Part shown: positions 59,257 through 64,000 of the stretch, one piece after another
How the letters are laid out: each line of letters starts with the position of its first letter
Numbering within the stretch: position 1 is the stretch's first letter
DNA from: BOG-938 sp035524315
GTDB taxonomy: Bacteria; Pseudomonadota; Alphaproteobacteria; Caulobacterales; Caulobacteraceae
NCBI GenBank assembly: GCA_035524315.1
Contig: DATKPD010000003.1
Location: forward strand, 1-64,000
DNA length: 64,000 nucleotides
Direction of reading: 5' to 3'
Notes under the pieces: model-generated
Database searches by the model: none
The model's input: only the letters and a program-made list of their open reading frames with translations
What the model was told of the DNA's origin: nothing
Position numbers and translations under genes: made by a program

Positions 59257-60401
59257 CAATGCACCGGATGCAGGGTCAGCTTCTGCACGCGCCAGTTCAA
59301 CACCTCGGCGACGTAAAGCTGATTTTCGGAAGGACAGGCCATTTCGTGAATCCAGCCAAACTGCTTCAGCTGCTTGCCGGCGCCCCCCAGCCACCCCAAC
59401 ACCTGGCCGTCGAGGCTGAGCTTGTAGATGCGGCCCGGCCAGACGTCAGCGGCGTAGAGCACCTGAGGGCCCGCGCCCTTGGGCGTGATGCACAGGGCCC
59501 AGGGCGCGCCCGGCAAAAGATATCCGGGGCTGGACAGCGTGGGCCGATTGCCAATCGGCACGGGCGCGTCGTCGGGAAAGGGCACGCGGATGGTGATGAT
59601 CCTGAGCAGCTTGCCATCGGTGTCGAACACCTGGATCCGGCGATTGGACCGGTCGGCCACGTACACCCGGTCTTGGCCATCGACGGCGATAGAGTGCAGC
59701 TGGTTGAACTGCCCAGGACCGCTGCCGTAGGAGCCCCAGGAGGTCAGCCAGCGTCCATCGGGCGCGATCTTGGCCACCCGTGAATTGATGTAGCCGTCCG
59801 AAATGTAGGTGTCGCCCCGGCTGTCCCAGGCCATATCGGTGACCTGGCGGAAATAGCCGTCGACCGCCGGCAGCGGCGGCGAGGGATGGTCGAGCGGATG
59901 CGCCTCCGGCGCCGTGGCCTCGACCTTGCGGCCGAACACCATCTGCACCCGGCCGGCGGGGTCGAACTTGATCACCATGTCCGAGCCCTTGTCGGCGGCC
60001 CAGATGTTACCTTGTGGATCGATCCGCACCGCGTGGGCGAAGGACCAAGCGTACAGCCCTTTGCCGATCTCGCGCACGAACTTGCCGTCGGCGTCGAATT
60101 CCAACAGCTGCGCGGCCGCCGCGCCATAGGCTGGCCCAGCCGTATTGCCGCGCTGGAACACGAACACATGACCCTGCGAGTTGACCGCCACGCCGGCGAT
60201 CTCGCCCAGGTGCATGTCGGCCGGCGGCTTCAGGAAGTTGACAGCGTCGAATGGGATTTCCGGAACCGGGGGCCCAGAGGCCGGCCCGACAAACGCCGCC
60301 GATGGGGGTGGACTCGCTGGCGCTTGGGCGGACACGTCGCAAGTCGTCGCCAGGATGGCGGCGCAACCGAGCACGCCGGCCAAGACAGGTCCCCGATACA
60401 T
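59256..60401 (-). CDS. Secreted NHL-repeat propeller, peptidyl-hydroxyglycine amidating lyase-like
   Basis: 381 residues with a signal peptide (cleavage near DVSAQA). NHL repeats are clear: LGEIAGVAVNSQGHVFVFQRG, WSFAHAVRIDPQGNIWAADKGSD, DMAWDSRGDTYISDGYINSR, FNQLHSIAVDGQDRVYVADRSNRRIQVFDTDG. The pattern matches bacterial relatives of peptidyl-alpha-hydroxyglycine alpha-amidating lyase, but catalytic function in bacteria is not established. AGGGGGAAC precedes the ATG. Co-transcribed with the MHS transporter gene. Confidence 0.83.
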   Translation of the reverse strand: MYRGPVLAGVLGCAAILATTCDVSAQAPASPPPSAAFVGPASGPPVPEIPFDAVNFLKPPADMHLGEIAGVAVNSQGHVFVFQRGNTAGPAYGAAAAQLLEFDADGKFVREIGKGLYAWSFAHAVRIDPQGNIWAADKGSDMVIKFDPAGRVQMVFGRKVEATAPEAHPLDHPSPPLPAVDGYFRQVTDMAWDSRGDTYISDGYINSRVAKIAPDGRWLTSWGSYGSGPGQFNQLHSIAVDGQDRVYVADRSNRRIQVFDTDGKLLRIITIRVPFPDDAPVPIGNRPTLSSPGYLLPGAPWALCITPKGAGPQVLYAADVWPGRIYKLSLDGQVLGWLGGAGKQLKQFGWIHEMACPSENQLYVAEVLNWRVQKLTLHPVH

Positions 60402-60561
60402 GTTCCCCCTTTTGCCGAGCCGCGGCCCAGCGCTGTTTCTTATGGTCGCGAAAAAATGCCGGCAAGGCGTTCAAGCGCGGCATTGAATAGCGGGTTACCG
60501 TGATCCCTTTCAAGCGATCCGCGCGCGGGTTGTCGGCGCCCGGCCCCCTCAGCCGTAGGAT

Positions 60562-60948
60562 TCAAGCCGAGGGCCCAAGGGTGACGTAGAGTTCGCGCTC
60601 CAGCAGCCATTGCCCCCGGGACTCGCGCCACGCGGCCATGTAGACGCCGCTCATCGCGACCCCGTCCTTCCAGCGCCCGACCCAGCGCCCGGCTTCGGCG
60701 GCCCGGCGTCCATCGGCCGCCAAGTCGACCGCCTGGGTCGTGCGCGCATAATCAATGAACGCCGGGTCGGCGAACTGGGCGGCGAAGGCCGCGACCACCG
60801 CATCCGCGCCCTGGATCAGGTCGCCGTCGCCGACGATCATCACCATGTCGTCGGTCAGGTGCGGACGCAGACGCGCCGCGTCGTGGGCGGCGATCAGGCG
60901 GTTGGTCAGCTTGCGCTTGGCGCGGATCGCGGCGTCGGCAGTGGGCAT
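60562..60948 (-). CDS. NTF2-like (SnoaL/DUF4440) protein
   Basis: 128 residues with the cone-fold pattern: an N-terminal helix (KRKLTNRLIAAHDAARLRPHL), DDMVMIVGDGDLIQGADAVVAAFAAQFAD and C-terminal strands ending WLLERELYVTLGP. Such proteins are small enzymes or binding proteins; the activity cannot be told. It stands alone between the propeller gene and the unknown gene at 60997. Confidence 0.75.
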   Translation of the reverse strand: MPTADAAIRAKRKLTNRLIAAHDAARLRPHLTDDMVMIVGDGDLIQGADAVVAAFAAQFADPAFIDYARTTQAVDLAADGRRAAEAGRWVGRWKDGVAMSGVYMAAWRESRGQWLLERELYVTLGPSA

Positions 60949-60996
60949 GGCGCGAACCTGCGCCGGGATTCGCCGCGCGCCAACACGTCGCGGCCG

Positions 60997-62139
60997 TCAG
61001 TCCGCGGCTGGCGCCGTAAAATTGGCCTCGAAATCAGTGAACAGATCGACCAGCTCCTCGGCGCCGGCCCGCAGCGGCGCGCCGCTTGGGAAACGGAATC
61101 GCCAGAAGCTCATGACATGCTGGACGCTGCCCAGGTGCTCTCCAAGTTCTTGGAACATGTCCGGCGCCTTGAGCAGGAATTCCCGGAACAGCTTCGGCTC
61201 CTTGTCGCGCGTCATGCCGGCATAGGCCTCGTCATAGACCTTGAGCGCCGCCTTCACCGCCGCGCAGGATTGGAACATCGCCTTGCAGATATGCGCGCCG
61301 GCCGAGCGGATGTAGGCCCGGTCGTCCTGCCCCGCGACGCCGACGATACGCACCTTCGAAATCTCGGTGGCCAAGGGATTGATCTTGGGAAGTAGATCCA
61401 TCAGCAGCCACTTGTAGTAGATGAAGCCCTTCCAACAGAAGGCGCCCTCGGTGAACTCCGATTTGCTCATGCCAAGCCCCGCGCGCAGAGGCTCCAACTC
61501 CTCGCCGCCATCGTTCTCCAAGATCCTCGAGGCCAGCTTGGATAGCTTTTCGGCGTGCAGTTCCCCCGTGTCGCCGAAGGCCATGCTGATGAGCGGCGCG
61601 ATTTCGTCGCGGGCGAACTTGAACATGCGCGCGGCGTCCGCGTCGCTGATCTCGAAGTAGCACTGGTCCGGCGTGAAGCCGCCCTGACGCAGGCGCTCGC
61701 GCAGCAGGAACGGATCGAGGGACGGCAGCGAGTCAAGCGCCGCGAGCACGCCCTCGTCATGCTGTAGCGCCTCGACAGATCCGTTGAAGAGCTTGGCGAC
61801 GATCTCGCGATAGCCGACCTGGCCGACGAAGAACGATTGGCCGCCCGCAGACAAGTTCGTCGGGTCGATCGGCAGGATGATCTTGGTCGAGGACGCCCTG
61901 CCGTCATTGAACAATTCAAGCTCGTCGCTGCGCAAGCGGTGCTTGACGATGATGCAGCGATTGAGGGTCGAGTTATTGAAAAACGGCGCCTGTTGGTAGC
62001 CCGGGTCTTCCGCGTTCCGCACCCAGGTGGCGATCAAATTCAACGTCCGCGATGACGACGCATTGGACGTCAGGCTGATCAGACTGCGAATGGTCCGATC
62101 GCTCGAGGCGCTCCGATTGATTTTGCCGCGCGTCGACAA
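60997..62139 (-). CDS. Protein of unknown function, N-terminus possibly frameshifted
   Basis: About 380 residues in the open frame, with no domain that I recognise. It is mainly helical, cytoplasmic-looking and rich in charged residues; segments such as FCWKGFIYYKWLLMDLLPK and VQHVMSFWRFRF stand out. The frame has no ATG at its 5' end, only a TTG at 62139 without a ribosome site. A different frame just upstream opens with ATG at 62245 (MSGCLYEVLTAKGFLDRL...) and runs into it near 62125. A single frameshift there would give a longer protein with a normal start. Sequencing error or mutation cannot be told apart. Confidence 0.6.
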   Translation of the reverse strand: MSTRGKINRSASSDRTIRSLISLTSNASSSRTLNLIATWVRNAEDPGYQQAPFFNNSTLNRCIIVKHRLRSDELELFNDGRASSTKIILPIDPTNLSAGGQSFFVGQVGYREIVAKLFNGSVEALQHDEGVLAALDSLPSLDPFLLRERLRQGGFTPDQCYFEISDADAARMFKFARDEIAPLISMAFGDTGELHAEKLSKLASRILENDGGEELEPLRAGLGMSKSEFTEGAFCWKGFIYYKWLLMDLLPKINPLATEISKVRIVGVAGQDDRAYIRSAGAHICKAMFQSCAAVKAALKVYDEAYAGMTRDKEPKLFREFLLKAPDMFQELGEHLGSVQHVMSFWRFRFPSGAPLRAGAEELVDLFTDFEANFTAPAAD

Positions 62140-62245
62140 AGCTGTCTATTCCCGCCCTGGTTCCGCTCCGCATATAGCGTCTCAAGGCGGAGAGGCGGTC
62201 AAGGAAACCCTTGGCGGTTAAAACTTCATATAAACACCCCGACAT

Positions 62246-62463
62246 CACTTGATCTGCCCTCTGCGATTTCGCGAACGGCGTTCTCTATTCGTGACTGTAT
62301 TTGCCAGACCTGTGCTCCAAAGTTGCAAACCGTGAGGGGTTGAATCGTTGCGCTTAAAGCGCGCTAGATTTCCAGGGCCTCGCGTCCGCTGGCCAGCAGC
62401 CGCTAGCCGATGGCGCAAAAGCGGGGCATTGCTAACACTCGCGAGCTTTAGGGCATCCAAACG
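62246..62463. promoter_or_regulatory. Divergent promoter region before the GH3 gene
   Basis: No gene is supported. The stretch is less GC-rich at 62220-62340. A dyad GCGCTT-a-AAGCGC at 62350-62362 lies about 100 bp before the GH3 start and could be an operator. No riboswitch or tRNA is seen. Confidence 0.4.
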
Positions 62464-64000
62464 ATGGGCGACCGAATGAAACCGCGACCGAACCGCGACC
62501 GCGCCGTCCAGGTCTTGGGCCTTGGGGCGATGCTCGCCGCCCTGTCATGCGGGCTGGCGTGGCCGGCCGAAACGTCGGGCAGCGCGCGCGTCGACGCCCT
62601 GCTGGCGAAAATGTCGCTGGAAGACAAGATCGCCCTGATCCACGGCGTCGCCGAGCCCGCCGCCACCGACCAGGGTCAGGCCGGCTATCTGCCGGGCCTG
62701 GCCAAATACGGTATTCCGCCCGTCCGCTTGACCGACGGTCCGCCCGGCGTTCTCACCCGGCTGCCCGCGACCGCCTTTCCGGCGACCATGGCCCTGGCCG
62801 CCACCTTCAGCGTGGAGGACGCGCGCGCGAACGGCGTCGCGATCGGGCGCAGCGCCAAGGCCCGCGGTCAACAGATCGTGCTGGAGCCCTTCATCAATAT
62901 CCACCGCGATCCGCTGTTCGAACGCGCCTACAACACCTATGGCGAGGACCCGCTGCTGACCGGCGCCATCGCGGCCGGCATGGTTCAGGGAATCCAGAGC
63001 CAGGGCGTGATGGCCCAGGCCAAGCACTTCATCGCCTATGACGGCGCCGACAACGTCGAGGTCGGCCCCCAGGCGCTGCGTGAAATCTACGTCGCTCCGT
63101 TCAAGGCTGTGGTCGACGCTGGCGTATCGTCGCTGATGTGCTCCTACAACAGGATCAATGGGCCCTACGCGTGCGGCTCGGACGCTGTGCTCGAGGGGAT
63201 TCTGCGCAAGGAACTGGGCTTCAAGGGCTTCGTCACCTCCGACTGGGGCGCGGTGCACGCGTCGGACTTCGTGGCCAAGGGCCTGGACATGGAAATGCCG
63301 GGTACGCCGGGCAAGACGGCGTTCATGTCGGCCCGCCCCGTCGCGCCGCCGGTGCGCCCACCCAACCTGTTCGCCTTCGCGGGCGGGATCTATCCTGAGG
63401 AGCCCTCGGTTTACCGCGCCCGCGCCCCTCAGCCCGCCGAAGTGTCCACCGGCCTGCTCGACGCCATCGCCTCGGGCCAGGCCAGCGAGGCCGACATCAC
63501 TCGGGCGGCGGGCCATATCCTCCACGAATACGAGCGCTTCGGCTATCTGGACAAGGCGCCCAGCCAAGCGACGACGGGCGATCCGGCCGAGCAGGCGGCC
63601 CCGACGGTGCTGAAGACGGGCGAGGACGCCGCCGTGCTGCTCAAGAACGACGGCGCCTTGCCGCTGCGACCGGCGCAATCCGACGTGGCCGTCATCGGAC
63701 CGGGCGGCGGCCAGTTGATGGCCGTGGGCATGGTGGGCGAGAAGGCGCTGGGCCACATCGAGCGCCAGGTCAGCCCGGTACAGGCTCTGCGCGCGGCCGG
63801 GATGAAGGTCGCGTACGCGGTCGCCGACGATATGGACGGCGCGCCCGTGCCCGCCTCCGTCCTGTCGCACGCCGGCGCCCCGGGACTGGTCAGGGCCGAC
63901 GGCACGGTCGACGCGCAACTCGATCACACGGTCAAGGCCGGCGCGCCCCTGCCCGCCGGCGGCAACTACGTCTGGAGCGGCGAACTGAACATCCCGGCCG
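62464..64000 (+). CDS. Secreted GH3 beta-glucosidase with PA14 insertion, 3' end outside window
   Basis: 512 codons are present. A signal peptide (cleavage near AWPAET) is followed by the GH3 TIM barrel: LLAKMSLEDKIALIHG, LTDGPPGV, the sugar-binding KH pair (AQAKHFIAYDG, 187-188) and the nucleophile Asp260 in VTSDWGAVH. The second domain begins near residue 390 (DAAVLLKNDGALPL), and a PA14-like insert starts at about 460-470 (QLDHTVKAGAPLPAGGNYVW). It hydrolyses terminal beta-linked sugars in the periplasm or outside. ATG at 62464 or 62476. Confidence 0.9.
   Translation, partial: MGDRMKPRPNRDRAVQVLGLGAMLAALSCGLAWPAETSGSARVDALLAKMSLEDKIALIHGVAEPAATDQGQAGYLPGLAKYGIPPVRLTDGPPGVLTRLPATAFPATMALAATFSVEDARANGVAIGRSAKARGQQIVLEPFINIHRDPLFERAYNTYGEDPLLTGAIAAGMVQGIQSQGVMAQAKHFIAYDGADNVEVGPQALREIYVAPFKAVVDAGVSSLMCSYNRINGPYACGSDAVLEGILRKELGFKGFVTSDWGAVHASDFVAKGLDMEMPGTPGKTAFMSARPVAPPVRPPNLFAFAGGIYPEEPSVYRARAPQPAEVSTGLLDAIASGQASEADITRAAGHILHEYERFGYLDKAPSQATTGDPAEQAAPTVLKTGEDAAVLLKNDGALPLRPAQSDVAVIGPGGGQLMAVGMVGEKALGHIERQVSPVQALRAAGMKVAYAVADDMDGAPVPASVLSHAGAPGLVRADGTVDAQLDHTVKAGAPLPAGGNYVWSGELNIPA

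Noticed and set aside
62300..62460. tRNA or attachment-site remnant before the GH3 gene
   Set aside because: No cloverleaf, no T-arm consensus and no repeat of the sequence elsewhere in the window could be seen.
62545..63927. 460-codon minus-strand frame
   Set aside because: Antisense to the clear GH3 frame with its catalytic motifs; the minus reading has no recognisable domain.
1..64000. CRISPR arrays, prophage, integrase or complete insertion sequence
   Set aside because: No regularly spaced repeats, no transposase or integrase motifs and no terminal repeats were found by reading.

Overview
The window is GC-rich, gene-dense and rich in TonB-dependent receptors, PQQ dehydrogenases, ECF sigma/FecR signalling and sensor kinases. 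Together with small proteins such as the YWFxxKxYGxG family at 29969-30214, this suggests an alphaproteobacterium of the Caulobacterales (Caulobacter/Phenylobacterium type). That placement is inferred from gene content, not from a marker gene. I saw no tRNA, rRNA, CRISPR array, prophage or intact insertion sequence.

Region 1 (1-16.9 kb) is a catabolic island read leftward: TonB receptor, carboxylesterase and ThuA protein, then aldehyde dehydrogenase, CoA-transferase, citrate-lyase-like enzyme, ThDP enzyme, exported TIM-barrel isomerase and PQQ dehydrogenase, then an MFS carrier. A divergent TetR regulator (16220-16885) sits at its head. Similar operator-like sequences containing GTAC(A/G)T lie about 100-140 bp upstream of four transcription units, so the island looks like one regulon for uptake, oxidation, CoA activation and C-C cleavage of an unknown acid or alcohol.

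Region 2 (17-25 kb) holds a response regulator, a PAS histidine kinase joined to an RsbQ-like hydrolase with a probable TTG start, a type III polyketide synthase operon with an FAD reductase and a 33-residue mini-ORF between them, a diheme cytochrome lipoprotein and an orphan solute-binding protein. Two stretches of gene fragments (22.1-22.7 and 24.4-25.0 kb) mark old rearrangements.

Region 3 (25-34 kb) has a secreted lactonase, several small secreted proteins (including DUF6152), an MHS transporter, and a two-component cluster of kinases and receiver proteins that resembles the output half of a bacteriophytochrome system but has no phytochrome gene here.

Region 4 (34-41 kb) is a second sugar-type locus in which mutarotase-like protein, PQQ dehydrogenase, lactonase and an enolase-superfamily dehydratase all carry export signals. 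It could be an entirely periplasmic oxidative pathway. An MBL-fold hydrolase follows.

Region 5 (41-48 kb) encodes REC-HK-REC, CheB-like, CheR-like and a CHASE3-GAF-HK-REC-REC-REC kinase. Region 6 (48-57 kb) is a FecI/FecR/STN-receptor system with a second receptor and an alpha/beta hydrolase. Region 7 (57-64 kb) carries an MHS transporter, an NHL-propeller protein, an NTF2-like protein, an unrecognised protein with a possible N-terminal frameshift, and the start of a GH3 beta-glucosidase with a PA14 insertion that runs off the edge.
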